The translations under genes were made by a program, and so were the position numbers. From DSWT01 sp035415725 (GTDB lineage: Bacteria; Chloroflexota; Anaerolineae; B4-G1; SLSP01), in NCBI GenBank assembly GCA_035415725.1, contig DAOOGN010000006.1, forward strand, positions 1 through 64,000: a stretch of 64,000 nucleotides of DNA. Reading direction: 5' to 3'. The notes beneath the pieces were generated by a model. The model did no database searches and was not told where the DNA came from. It saw nothing but the letters and a program-made list of their open reading frames with translations. This document shows positions 56,187 through 64,000 of this stretch, one piece after another. How positions within the stretch are numbered: position 1 is the first letter of the stretch; each line of letters begins with the position of its first letter.

Positions 56187-57571
56187 TAGTCCCAGCCGGG
56201 GAGCATCTCCGTGTTGGCTTCCAGCAATTCGTTGAACATTGCCCATGCCTGATCGACGCTGATGTGGCACAGTGGATCGTTGAGCAATGCCTGGAAGGCC
56301 AGGTCTTTATCTTGCGTCAGCGCCGCCTCCAACGTCAATTCCTGCACGTCAATGATACGGCGCACAAGCGTCTCCACCCCAAAAGGCAACGGTTTGGGCA
56401 CGACCGGCGCCAGGCTATCCTTGCGGAACTGCGCATTCGTCTCAACCACGGCGCCCAGAGGAAGGTTGGGTAGTTGCCCTACGTTCGGCAGATTGACGTT
56501 GGTGTCGAGCGGCTCCACGCCGAGCAGAGCTAACATCTGCGTGACGCCCTCTTCGCCAGAACGCAACAGCCTCGTCTCCTCCCTGTCGGTTCGAGCGGCA
56601 ACGCCGGGCGCATTCTGGGGCGGCTGCCATGTTCCCAGCCGGTAACTCGACGGCGTCAAAATGACGCCGTAGCGATGCAGATTCTCTTCCGAAATCAGGT
56701 ACCATGGTACAAATTCCGCCAGGTGACGGTCGCCGGCTGCACCGAGGACGCCAAAACGTCGCAGGAAGTCAAAGGCAATGAGCTTCTGCGAGGAAAACCA
56801 CAAGCCGTGTTCCTGCGCCTGGAGAGACCACGGCGTGCGATCCGTCCAGAAGCCTTCCTGCTCCATGTGCTCCTCCAGGATCGGGAAGAGATCCAGCCCG
56901 CTCCATGTCGCCCGTGTCGCAAAGGTGAAATGATTGACGCCGGCAATGTCGGTTTTGATCTCCTGGCGCTGCGGGCGCGGCACATCCAGGTAGCCGTGGA
57001 CCAACCCGGCGAGCATCTCCTGCGTGCCGAAGACTTCGTGACAGCAACCAAACGCTTTGATGTCCGGTTCGGCAGCATAAAGCGCGGCGGTACACAACGT
57101 CATCGGATTGGTGTAGTTGATGACCCACGCATCGGGACACAGCTCCATAATCTGGTGCGCATAGTCGACATAGGTAGGCACGGTGCGCAGCGCACGGCTG
57201 ATGCCGCCCGGCCCGGTAGTATCGCCCACGGTTTGCAGAATGCCGTACTTCGCCGGAATGTCAAGGTCGTTGGCGAACATCCACATCGGCCCGGGCAAAA
57301 TCGAGAGAAAAACAAAATCGGCATCCGCCAGCGCCTCTGCGGACGTCTCGCAGGCGCGGACGGCGAACGTGGTTCGCGCATCCGGGTGAGCGTAAATCTC
57401 TTTCGCGCGCTCCACATTCCGCAGCGCGGCCTGGTAGTCGATGTCGTACAACGCGATCTCGCCCGTGAGAGACGGGCATAGCGCCAGGTCGGTCATCACC
57501 ATCCTGGCCCAATAGCGGCTTCCCCCGCCGATGTAGGCAATTTTGATGTGAATAGAATCGTGTTCAGTCAT
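56186..57571 (-). CDS. Family 4 glycoside hydrolase (alpha-glucosidase/galacturonidase type)
   Basis: A 461-residue GH4 enzyme, which uses NAD and a divalent metal in a redox-elimination mechanism. The nucleotide-binding start is IKIAYIGGGSRYWARMVMTD; VGDTTGPGGISRALRTV, VINYTNPMTLCTAALY and FGCCHEVFGTQ are family motifs, the last with the metal-binding Cys and His, followed by GVNHFTFATRATWSGLDLFP. Specificity (alpha-glucoside, alpha-galacturonide or 6-phospho-sugar) cannot be assigned. ATG at 57571 has GGAGG upstream; the frame is open to 57661 without a site. It probably degrades imported oligosaccharides. It is 58 bases downstream of the histidine kinase gene. Confidence 0.9.
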   Translation of the reverse strand: MTEHDSIHIKIAYIGGGSRYWARMVMTDLALCPSLTGEIALYDIDYQAALRNVERAKEIYAHPDARTTFAVRACETSAEALADADFVFLSILPGPMWMFANDLDIPAKYGILQTVGDTTGPGGISRALRTVPTYVDYAHQIMELCPDAWVINYTNPMTLCTAALYAAEPDIKAFGCCHEVFGTQEMLAGLVHGYLDVPRPQRQEIKTDIAGVNHFTFATRATWSGLDLFPILEEHMEQEGFWTDRTPWSLQAQEHGLWFSSQKLIAFDFLRRFGVLGAAGDRHLAEFVPWYLISEENLHRYGVILTPSSYRLGTWQPPQNAPGVAARTDREETRLLRSGEEGVTQMLALLGVEPLDTNVNLPNVGQLPNLPLGAVVETNAQFRKDSLAPVVPKPLPFGVETLVRRIIDVQELTLEAALTQDKDLAFQALLNDPLCHISVDQAWAMFNELLEANTEMLPGWD

Positions 57572-57629
57572 AGCGTTACCTCCGATGTGATCGTGATGTG
57601 TGACGATGAGATCATCCAGGATGCCCAAA

Positions 57630-59447
57630 CTAGCCGACCGGCAGCCACAGCGTGAAGGCACTGCCCTGGCCTTCTTCGCTCTCGACGGTCACGTCGCCGC
57701 CGTGGGCGCGCATGATCTCGTAAACGATGCTCAAACCCAGTCCTGTGCCCGGGATGTGTCCCGACTCGGCCAATTGCCCCCGAAAGAAGCGACTGAACAA
57801 CCGCGGCTTTTCCTCCGCCGGGATGCCCGGCCCGGTATCGTGCACGGTGAGCGTCACCCAGGGATGGCCGTGCATTGCGGTCAGGGCCGTCTCGACGGTC
57901 ACGGCCCCGCCGGGCGGCGTGAATGTCAGCGCGTTTTCCAGCACCTCCTTCAACGCCTGCATCAAGCGGAATGAGTCACCTTTGACCACAGGCAACCCGG
58001 CAGGCACCGGCTTCGCCAGCAGGGTGATCGCGCGGGCGTCGGCCTGGCGTTGATAACACGTCACCGCTTCGCCGATGATGGTCGACAAAGGGAGTGGCTC
58101 CCATGCCGTGACGCCCTGCCCGCTATCCAGCGAGACCATCTCCAGAGTGTCTTGAATCAGATTTTCCAGACGCGCCGACTGGCGCTCCAAAGCCTGTAGA
58201 TAGACCGCCGCCTTTTCGGGAGAGCGTTCGACCTGCAGCAAATACGCGGATAGTTTGATGCTTGTCACGGGCGTGCGCAATTCGTGAGAGACATTGGTGA
58301 TGAATTGAGTGCGCGCCCGGTCAAGAGCTTTGAATTTGGTGATATCCTGATGACTGAAGACGTAGCCGGCGCGCTCGCCCTGAGCGTTATGCAGCAGAGC
58401 GACCGTCAACGCCGCATCGTAAGTGCGGCCATCTCTGCGTCGCAGGGTGATTTCACGGGAGGTGAATGTATCGGTTGAACGCGTGAAGGGCAGGAAACGG
58501 GGATCGGATTCGCCGGTTTCTTGAACCCACAATGTGTCCATGGAACACCCAATGACTTCAGAGCTGTCATAGCCCGTCAATGCGACAAACGCTTCGTTCA
58601 CATATTGGATGCGCCTATCCAAATCGGTCACGCTAATCGCATCGCCGACACTGCGCAAAATCGCGTCGCTTTTCTCTTTCTCCGCCACCACTTCCGCCGT
58701 GCGTGCGGTCACCAGAACTTCCAGCGTATTGTTAAGTTGCGCCAGTGTCGCTTCGGCCTGTTTACGCTCATGGATTTCGTGGGCCAGGTCTTTGTTGGCG
58801 ACTTTCAACTTGTTCGACTGTTCGACCAGACGCTCAAAGGCCATCCGCGTACCTTCCTGGCTAATCGCTACCAGATAGGTTCCCAGGAACATCGTCAGCA
58901 GAAAGACGATGAGATCAATCCCTTGCTCCGCCTGACGGCCCAGATCCAAGGGGACCCAGAGGTAAGGTGAGACAAGCGTCCAGCCAAACAGCCCCACCAT
59001 CATAATGAGCATGACGACCGCAAGATTATAACCTGTCTTTGAAGAGAGCAAGACGCCCCCCAAAAGAGAAATCAACAGTCCCAGAATAGCAAAAGCGACG
59101 ATCAGATCGGTAAAGAGCAACGCCAGCGCCAGCCCGATCATCATGACAGCGCCGATGACCAGGTAACTGCCGACCACAGCTTGCCCGCGTCGCGCTTTAT
59201 GCAACGCCAGGACATATCCGCTCATACTCACCACCATAACGCCCACCATCACCCACAACTGCCACGCCCGGGGATGCCTCAAAGCGGCGATCAAGGCGCC
59301 TCCTGTTCCACCCCCCAGCGCCATGCCGATCCAGGGGAGAATACAACGCAGCAAACGCAGCCGTTCTGCCTCGGCCCACACCGCGGCCACGACAAAGTTC
59401 TGCGTGCTGAGAATATCTTCGGTTGAGGCATGCGGCAGTTTTTTCAT
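57630..59447 (-). CDS. Orphan membrane sensor histidine kinase with PAS domain
   Basis: About 605 residues. The first 200 hold about six helices (LWVMVGVMVVSMSGYVLAL, SYLVIGAVMMIGLALALLF, IDLIVFLLTMFLGTYLVAIS), then a coiled coil, a PAS domain (ILRSVGDAISVTDLDRRIQY, GYDSSEVIGCSM), a HisKA box FITNVSHELRTPVTSIKLSA with the phospho-accepting His, and a HATPase with N box (LKEVLENALTFTPPGGAV), G1 (VHDTGPGIPAEEKPRLFSRF) and G2 (GTGLGLSIVYEIMRAHGG). No response regulator gene lies nearby, so its partner is elsewhere. ATG 59447 is the best start by context; a TTG at 59474 is possible. The repeat-filled gap region lies upstream. Confidence 0.9.
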   Translation of the reverse strand: MKKLPHASTEDILSTQNFVVAAVWAEAERLRLLRCILPWIGMALGGGTGGALIAALRHPRAWQLWVMVGVMVVSMSGYVLALHKARRGQAVVGSYLVIGAVMMIGLALALLFTDLIVAFAILGLLISLLGGVLLSSKTGYNLAVVMLIMMVGLFGWTLVSPYLWVPLDLGRQAEQGIDLIVFLLTMFLGTYLVAISQEGTRMAFERLVEQSNKLKVANKDLAHEIHERKQAEATLAQLNNTLEVLVTARTAEVVAEKEKSDAILRSVGDAISVTDLDRRIQYVNEAFVALTGYDSSEVIGCSMDTLWVQETGESDPRFLPFTRSTDTFTSREITLRRRDGRTYDAALTVALLHNAQGERAGYVFSHQDITKFKALDRARTQFITNVSHELRTPVTSIKLSAYLLQVERSPEKAAVYLQALERQSARLENLIQDTLEMVSLDSGQGVTAWEPLPLSTIIGEAVTCYQRQADARAITLLAKPVPAGLPVVKGDSFRLMQALKEVLENALTFTPPGGAVTVETALTAMHGHPWVTLTVHDTGPGIPAEEKPRLFSRFFRGQLAESGHIPGTGLGLSIVYEIMRAHGGDVTVESEEGQGSAFTLWLPVG

Positions 59448-59550
59448 TGGATTGTTCGACCCACACCAGCGCAATACGGCAGTGAATGTGGATATCTATT
59501 TTACCGCAAGTCAATCAATCGTCCAATACCTCCCAGCCGAGGGCAGGAGA

Positions 59551-59617
59551 GGCCGAGGGCTGAAGCCCACGGCTCAACATACAAAGCCCCCCCAGGGGGG
59601 CTGCGCTGCCAGCCCGC
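59551..59617. repeat. Hairpin-rich repeat, copy 2 (left of gap)
   Basis: GGCCGAGGGCTGAAGCCC, ACGGCTCAACATACAAAG, CCCCCCCAGGGGGG and GCCAGCCCG, cut by the run of N. Confidence 0.85.
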
Positions 59618-59717
59618 NNNNNNNNNNNNNNNNNNNNNNNNNNNNNNNNNNNNNNNNNNNNNNNNNNNNNNNNNNNNNNNNNNNNNNNNNNNNNNNNNNN
59701 NNNNNNNNNNNNNNNNN
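59618..59717. other. Assembly gap of exactly 100 N
   Basis: The fixed size is a scaffolding placeholder, so the true length is unknown. Both edges are copies of the same repeat, which explains the failed assembly. Further repeat copies or a gene could be hidden. Confidence 0.98.
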
Positions 59718-59827
59718 CCGGGCTGCGAAGGCCGAGGGCTAAAGCCCACGGCTCAACATACAAAGCCCCCCCCAGGGGGGCTGCGCTGCCCAGCCCGCCG
59801 GGCTGCGTGGCTTTAGCCTCGGCTGAG
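59718..59827. repeat. Hairpin-rich repeat, copy 3 (right of gap)
   Basis: Nearly identical to copy 2 (GGCCGAGGGCTAAAGCCC, then AACATACAAAG and CCCCCCCAGGGGGG) and ends GGCTTTAGCCTCGGC like copy 1. Confidence 0.85.
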
Positions 59828-59955
59828 CTCAGGTAGACAAAACTTTAAAGTTGCATAAAATTATAAGTAAGGGGTGTAGCTATAGCAATTCCATCAGCAT
59901 AACTGGCGCGGTAAAATTTATTTCATTTAGCCACAACACGGAGGAGGAATCAAGC

Positions 59956-61923
59956 ATGAAAACCAAAATTTTGTCGTTGGCGCACGTTGCGGTGCTTACC
60001 TTGTTGTTCGCCCTCGTCTTCGGCCTGGCGCTGGCCTGGTCTGGCCCCCAAAACATAGTCGCGCAAGAGCCGGCACCCAAACAGGAAGGCATCGCTTATG
60101 TGTCGTGGTGGTTCGACCAATATGAATCCACCGCTTCCGATGAATCCCTGAGCAAGTTGGCCGACACCGGGGCAGGGTGGATCAGCGTCCTGGCGACATG
60201 GTATCAGAATACAGTCACCTCCACGGAGATTTACTCCGACGCGAATAAGACCCCCACCGATGTCGGTGTCATCCACGCCATCACAACGGCGCATGATCTG
60301 GGTTTGAAAGTGATGCTCAAACCGCATCTCGACCTGTCCGCCGACTCTACGCATTGGCGCGGTCAGATTGGCGAAGAATTCACCACCGCCGCCCAGTGGG
60401 ACGCGTGGTTTGCTAGCTATCAGGCCTTCATCAACCACTACGCGCAGATTGCGACAGATTACGATGTCGAGCAGTTCTGCATCGGCACGGAATTGGATGG
60501 CACAGCGGTTGAAGAACTGCGCTGGCGCGAATTGATCACCGGCACAGGTGGCATTCAGAGCGTCTACGAAGGGCCACTGGTCTATGCCGCGAACCATACC
60601 TATACCAACACGGTGATGTTCTGGGACGCCCTGGACTACATCGGCATTGATGCTTACTACGCGCTCGCCACAACGACGACCGCTACCCTGGACGACTTCA
60701 AAGCGGGTTGGGCGGCCCCTAGCGCTTTCCTGGAAAAACTGGCGGACGAGTGGGATAAGCCCATCATCTTCACCGAGATCGGCTACCGCAGCATCGATGG
60801 CGCCGGTATGGCCCCATGGGCCTACGAGGGCAATCCCGCGCTCGATCTCCAGGAGCAGGCCGATCTATACCAGGCGTTCTTCGAGACCGTTTACCAGGAG
60901 CCGTGGTTCGCCGGTGTGTTTATGTGGAGTTGGGACACGAATCCCATGCAGGGCGGCCCGTGTGACCGCGGCTATAGTCCTCTCGACAAGCCGGCTGAGA
61001 TTGTGCTACGGGAATTCTACGGTGGCGAGCCTAAAGAAAGCGGCGGCGGCCTCAATCCACGCCCAGATACAACAAGGACAAGGGATATCTATGTTGATGA
61101 CGAACTGTCACACGCTCCAGACTGGAGTTGGGGTTGGTGGTCCAATACATGGCACAGTAGCATATTGACCTTCAATGCCACCGATGAAATCTACTCTGGA
61201 ACATCCTCAATCCGCGCCGAGTTGACCGGTCCAAACTGGGGAGCGGCACAGTTTGGGGGATGGGGGACTCCGCTGAACACCGCCTATAATTACGGGCTGG
61301 AATTCTACATCAAACAGGAGAACCTCAATCACGGCCTGCAATTACTCTTCTCAGGCGGCGGCAACACATTGGACTACTGCCGGTATACCGTGGAAACAGA
61401 CAACGGATGGAGCCATGTACGTATCCCATTCATTGATGCAAACTGGCTCGACAAGGACCTGACGAAAGAGGATTTTGCTATCCAGACGATGGGCAACGAC
61501 ACCACATTCTGGCTCGACAATATGCGCGTACTCGGCGCCATCCCCGTCGAACTCTCCGACGGTTACAACCAGACTGCCCAAGCAGGCCAGACGGTGGTCT
61601 ACAGCCACGTCCTGAAGAGTTATGATCCAGAGGTCGCAACCTTTGCGCTGGAGGCCACTTCATCGCGCCATTGGCCGTTGGATCTGCTGGTCGGCGATCC
61701 CGGTTCGACTTATCGGGGGCCATTCCAGTTGGAACCAGGGATGACCACCACCATCCAGATTTCGTTGACCATCCCCTTCACCGAAACCGGCGGTGTGACC
61801 GATACAACCACACTCACCGCCTACAAGGTAGAAACTATCCTCCAGTACAGCGACTCCCTGGAAGACATCACCACCGTCGCGCTGCGTACCCTCTACCTGC
61901 CGCTCGTGATGCGAAACCACTAA
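59956..61923 (+). CDS. Secreted GH113-like (beta-mannanase type) glycoside hydrolase with C-terminal YLPLV tag
   Basis: A 655-residue exported enzyme. The signal peptide is MKTKILSLAHVAVLTLLFAL to about residue 38. Residues 43-345 form a TIM barrel like GH113: KVMLKPHLDL, acid/base Glu179 in CIGTELDG and nucleophile Glu274 in IIFTEIGYRS, with FMWSWDTNP at strand eight. Residues about 360-550 look like a carbohydrate-binding jelly roll (DELSHAPDWSWGWWSNTWHS, WLDNMRVLG). A last beta-domain (residues 555-640) ends with LYLPLVMRNH at the very C-terminus, a motif frequent in Chloroflexota secreted proteins. The ribosome site GGAGGAGG is strong. It probably hydrolyses mannan or a related beta-glycan outside the cell. 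Confidence 0.82.
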   Translation: MKTKILSLAHVAVLTLLFALVFGLALAWSGPQNIVAQEPAPKQEGIAYVSWWFDQYESTASDESLSKLADTGAGWISVLATWYQNTVTSTEIYSDANKTPTDVGVIHAITTAHDLGLKVMLKPHLDLSADSTHWRGQIGEEFTTAAQWDAWFASYQAFINHYAQIATDYDVEQFCIGTELDGTAVEELRWRELITGTGGIQSVYEGPLVYAANHTYTNTVMFWDALDYIGIDAYYALATTTTATLDDFKAGWAAPSAFLEKLADEWDKPIIFTEIGYRSIDGAGMAPWAYEGNPALDLQEQADLYQAFFETVYQEPWFAGVFMWSWDTNPMQGGPCDRGYSPLDKPAEIVLREFYGGEPKESGGGLNPRPDTTRTRDIYVDDELSHAPDWSWGWWSNTWHSSILTFNATDEIYSGTSSIRAELTGPNWGAAQFGGWGTPLNTAYNYGLEFYIKQENLNHGLQLLFSGGGNTLDYCRYTVETDNGWSHVRIPFIDANWLDKDLTKEDFAIQTMGNDTTFWLDNMRVLGAIPVELSDGYNQTAQAGQTVVYSHVLKSYDPEVATFALEATSSRHWPLDLLVGDPGSTYRGPFQLEPGMTTTIQISLTIPFTETGGVTDTTTLTAYKVETILQYSDSLEDITTVALRTLYLPLVMRNH

Positions 61924-61954
61924 ACCCAGTCACACGCGCCAGAGGCTCACCCAA

Positions 61955-61987
61955 GCGCCCGCCGGCTATCTCCGGCGGGCGCTTTTT
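61955..61987 (+). terminator. Rho-independent terminator
   Basis: GCGCCCGCCGG and its exact complement form an 11-bp stem with a 6-base loop, followed by TTTTT. It lies 32 bases after the GH113-like gene and just before the convergent glycosidase gene. Confidence 0.9.
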
Positions 61988-61992
61988 GAGCC

Positions 61993-64000
61993 TCAGATCC
62001 GTTCACTCCGCTGAGATATGGACAAGGTTCCCGCCCTTGCGCCCGCCGGCAGATGAATTTCGAGTGTGCCGGGATGGCGGGTATGGTGAGCCAGCGACGC
62101 GCCGTTCCAGGTGACGCTGTAATCCGCCTCCGCGTCCAGCGTGGCGATGACGACCGGCATGTGGTGCGGTGGACCATATAATCGCAGGGTTGCCGTGAGC
62201 GCGCGCCGGTTCGCGGCTACCGCCAACGCCTCGATCCACGTATCCAGTCCCACCGTCAACCGTCCAGGACGGTGATACGCGCCGTACCAGCACAACACCG
62301 GCGACGACAGTCCGCCGAAGTGATGCCAACCCGCGCCACGCCCGCTCCGCGCGATGAAGTGCTCGAAGCAGTTGTACGAGTCGGCCACCTCCGTCTGCCA
62401 CACGTCGAGCGCGGTCTGCGCGATACGGTAGGCGTCGTCGGCGCGGCCCATATCGAGCAGCGCCTTCCAGAAGAACCACTGGTGCGCCATCCACACCGCG
62501 CCGTTCCAGTAGCCGTCGTCGCGGTAATACGGCGCAGTCTGATCCACGGTCGTCACCCCATAGCGACACCACATCCGCTCCGGCGACATCAGCGCCCCCA
62601 CCAGACGGGTTTCTTGTTCCGGCGTACATATCCCCGCCGCCAACGGTGACGCGCCATCCATGCCCATGTTGAAATTCACGCCGGAGTCGTGGCGCAGGAT
62701 GTCCAGCGGATAGCCGTCCGCATCGTGCAGGACGTAGCTGAAGTAGCCGGCGTCCTCGTCCCAGGCGTAGGTTTGGAGCGCGGCGGCGAGCTGCGCGATG
62801 TCCGCGTCGTATTCGGCGGTATCTTCGCCAAGCGCCAGCGCCGCCATACGCATGATTTTCGCCGTGCGGATGACCTGCGCCGTGCTGATGACCGGCGTCA
62901 CCACGGGCTCCAGATTCTGCTGATGGATGTAGACCTGTGGCGGATAATCGTCCCACCCGCCGGAGCTATAAAAGTAGTCCCACGTGCGGATCAGGTTGGA
63001 TTTGAGGGTGCGCGTCGTCGAAGATCCCCAGCGCCCGGCCATAAAGCGGTGATACGGCTGCAAACGCGGGTAGAAATAGGTCAGCAGAGTGCGGGACTGC
63101 GTGCGATTCCACAATTCCTGGAAGACATAGAACTGCGTGGGGACGGGGCTGCCGTGGTGGATGAAGGCCGCGTCCGACGTTCCGGGCGCGGTGGTGTAGG
63201 CGTTGAGGCTATCCACCGCCCGGTCGAGGTCCAGTTCCGCCAGCCCCAGACCGATGAAGCCGGAATCCCAGGTGTAGAGGCAGTCCCACCAACGGCCCGG
63301 CGTGTTGTGGCGGATCCAGGTGCTGCGTGTGCGCACCGGGTAGACGATGTTGGTCAGCAGTGTCGCAGCCATGCGCTCCTGGCTAAAGCGGTAGATTTCG
63401 CCACATGGATTGGGCGCCAGGTCGACGGCATGGGCGCGAGCCTGGGTGTGGACGCTATCCCACCCCGGCGACGCCGGATCAAAATCCGCCAACCGCGCTC
63501 CCACCTGTTCGACGCTGCCGATGCAGATCAAACCGTAGGAAACCCGTTCCGCGCCTGCCTCCAGAAAAACCGGGCGGATGAAGACATCGGTATAGTGCCC
63601 CTCGCCCGGCCCGCGAAGCGTCGTCTGCACGTGCTCGTGGACCTTGTAGCGCAGCGTCGAGTCAAGGTCGTCACAATAAAACTCGCGCACCTTGAAAGAG
63701 ACGGCGCCATCCCACGCCAGCCCATAGACGACGGGGAGGTGCACATAGCGCAGCAACAACGTGTTGTCGCGGGGAGCGGGGAGACGCTCCGGCACCGGAT
63801 TCCAGATCACCGGTTCAAAACGCAGTTGAGCGACGGCAGTCTGCGGAACAATGGCGCAGCCGTCCAGTTCCAAGGCGACGCGATCCTGCGGCGTGAGGGT
63901 CAACGTGAGAGAACCGGCAGGCGGCGCCCCGAGCGAGAGCGCGCAGGTGGTCAAATCGCCACTGCCGAGTAGCGTCACAGCGCCGGTCACGTCGCCCGCC
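61993..64000 (-). CDS. Six-hairpin glycosidase (GH63/GH37-like), partial at window edge
   Basis: At least 665 residues; the frame remains open to the window edge, so the true start may lie outside (GTG at 63990 is the first internal candidate). The first 200 residues are beta-rich. From about residue 215 an (alpha/alpha)6 barrel is recognisable: RWWDCLYTWDSGFIGLGLAE, RTWDYFYSSGGWDDYP, LRHDSGVNFNMGMDGA and YYRDDGYWNGAVWMAHQWFF, the last being typical of trehalase/GH63-clan enzymes with the conserved Trp-Asn and acidic residues. EHFIARSGRGAGWHHFGGLS follows. There is no sign of export in the visible part. Likely a cytoplasmic glucosidase or mannosyl-type hydrolase; substrate unknown. Confidence 0.78.
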   Translation of the reverse strand, partial: AGDVTGAVTLLGSGDLTTCALSLGAPPAGSLTLTLTPQDRVALELDGCAIVPQTAVAQLRFEPVIWNPVPERLPAPRDNTLLLRYVHLPVVYGLAWDGAVSFKVREFYCDDLDSTLRYKVHEHVQTTLRGPGEGHYTDVFIRPVFLEAGAERVSYGLICIGSVEQVGARLADFDPASPGWDSVHTQARAHAVDLAPNPCGEIYRFSQERMAATLLTNIVYPVRTRSTWIRHNTPGRWWDCLYTWDSGFIGLGLAELDLDRAVDSLNAYTTAPGTSDAAFIHHGSPVPTQFYVFQELWNRTQSRTLLTYFYPRLQPYHRFMAGRWGSSTTRTLKSNLIRTWDYFYSSGGWDDYPPQVYIHQQNLEPVVTPVISTAQVIRTAKIMRMAALALGEDTAEYDADIAQLAAALQTYAWDEDAGYFSYVLHDADGYPLDILRHDSGVNFNMGMDGASPLAAGICTPEQETRLVGALMSPERMWCRYGVTTVDQTAPYYRDDGYWNGAVWMAHQWFFWKALLDMGRADDAYRIAQTALDVWQTEVADSYNCFEHFIARSGRGAGWHHFGGLSSPVLCWYGAYHRPGRLTVGLDTWIEALAVAANRRALTATLRLYGPPHHMPVVIATLDAEADYSVTWNGASLAHHTRHPGTLEIHLPAGARAGTLSISQRSERI

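Noticed and set aside
62689..63972. 427-codon plus-strand frame
   Set aside because: Antisense shadow of the six-hairpin glycosidase gene; high GC makes such frames common here.
1..64000. tRNA or rRNA genes
   Set aside because: No T-arm or anticodon-arm pattern, nor any rRNA core sequence, was seen on either strand by eye; a covariance-model scan would be needed to exclude a diverged tRNA.

Overview
The window looks like the chromosome of a member of the Chloroflexota (Anaerolineae-like). This is inference from gene content and style: long GT-C membrane glycosyltransferases with C-terminal beta-sandwich domains, secreted proteins carrying a YLPLV-type motif, a pyrophosphate-type phosphofructokinase, GC-rich coding DNA, and intergenic regions full of short degenerate repeats. 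No rRNA, tRNA, CRISPR array, phage or complete insertion sequence was recognised. A run of exactly 100 N (59618-59717) inside a tandem repeat marks a scaffold gap, so this is a draft assembly.

Layout. 92-8608 (minus): an uptake operon made of a GntR/solute-binding-protein chimera, a family 5 binding lipoprotein, two Dpp/Opp-type permeases, two ATPases and a stand-alone cyclic-nucleotide-binding protein. 8817-11071 (plus): a frameshifted small gene, a PfkB sugar kinase and a Gfo/Idh/MocA dehydrogenase. 11154-11653 (minus): a decayed BrnT-like toxin and CopG/BrnA-like antitoxin pair. 11792-28045 (minus): eight tightly packed genes, six of them GT-C glycosyltransferase paralogues, then a nucleoside hydrolase and a second Gfo/Idh/MocA protein. 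28255-30441 (minus): a YfhO-type protein. 30703-35498 (plus): a mannitol-phosphate dehydrogenase-like protein, a secreted protein and a seventh GT-C paralogue, with an unexplained structured leader in front. 35510-39878 (minus): O6-alkylguanine-DNA alkyltransferase, a peptidase-MA-like lipoprotein, a TrmH-family methyltransferase and a LysM lipoprotein. 40249-45600 (plus): EF-P, a CCA-adding-type nucleotidyltransferase and two secreted beta-propeller-like proteins. 45875-50893: KduD-like and PPi-PFK genes (plus), xylulokinase (minus) and an RraA-like protein (plus). 51032-52423 (minus): a lone 2-oxoacid dehydrogenase E2. 53075-56079 (plus): two membrane proteins. 56186-59447 (minus): a GH4 glucosidase and an orphan histidine kinase. 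59956-61923 (plus): a secreted GH113-like hydrolase. 61993-64000 (minus): a six-hairpin glycosidase cut by the window edge.

Taken together the genes describe a heterotroph that imports and breaks down plant- or microbe-derived sugars (ABC uptake, GH113, GH4, six-hairpin glycosidase, xylulokinase, KduD, PfkB, PPi-PFK, mannitol-phosphate dehydrogenase) and invests heavily in cell-surface glycosylation.

The most unusual signal is the behaviour of short repeats. Several low-complexity intergenic repeat families also lie in frame inside genes. In the GT-C genes at 20944-23364 and 33000-35498 they fill inter-helix loops, and one transmembrane stretch, at equivalent positions. Elsewhere they form the C-termini of the sugar kinase and the nucleoside hydrolase. 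Other points of note are a pair of MITE-like elements with intact inverted ends (one interrupting a gene), the decayed toxin-antitoxin pair, and several promoters set so close to start codons that the messages should be leaderless.
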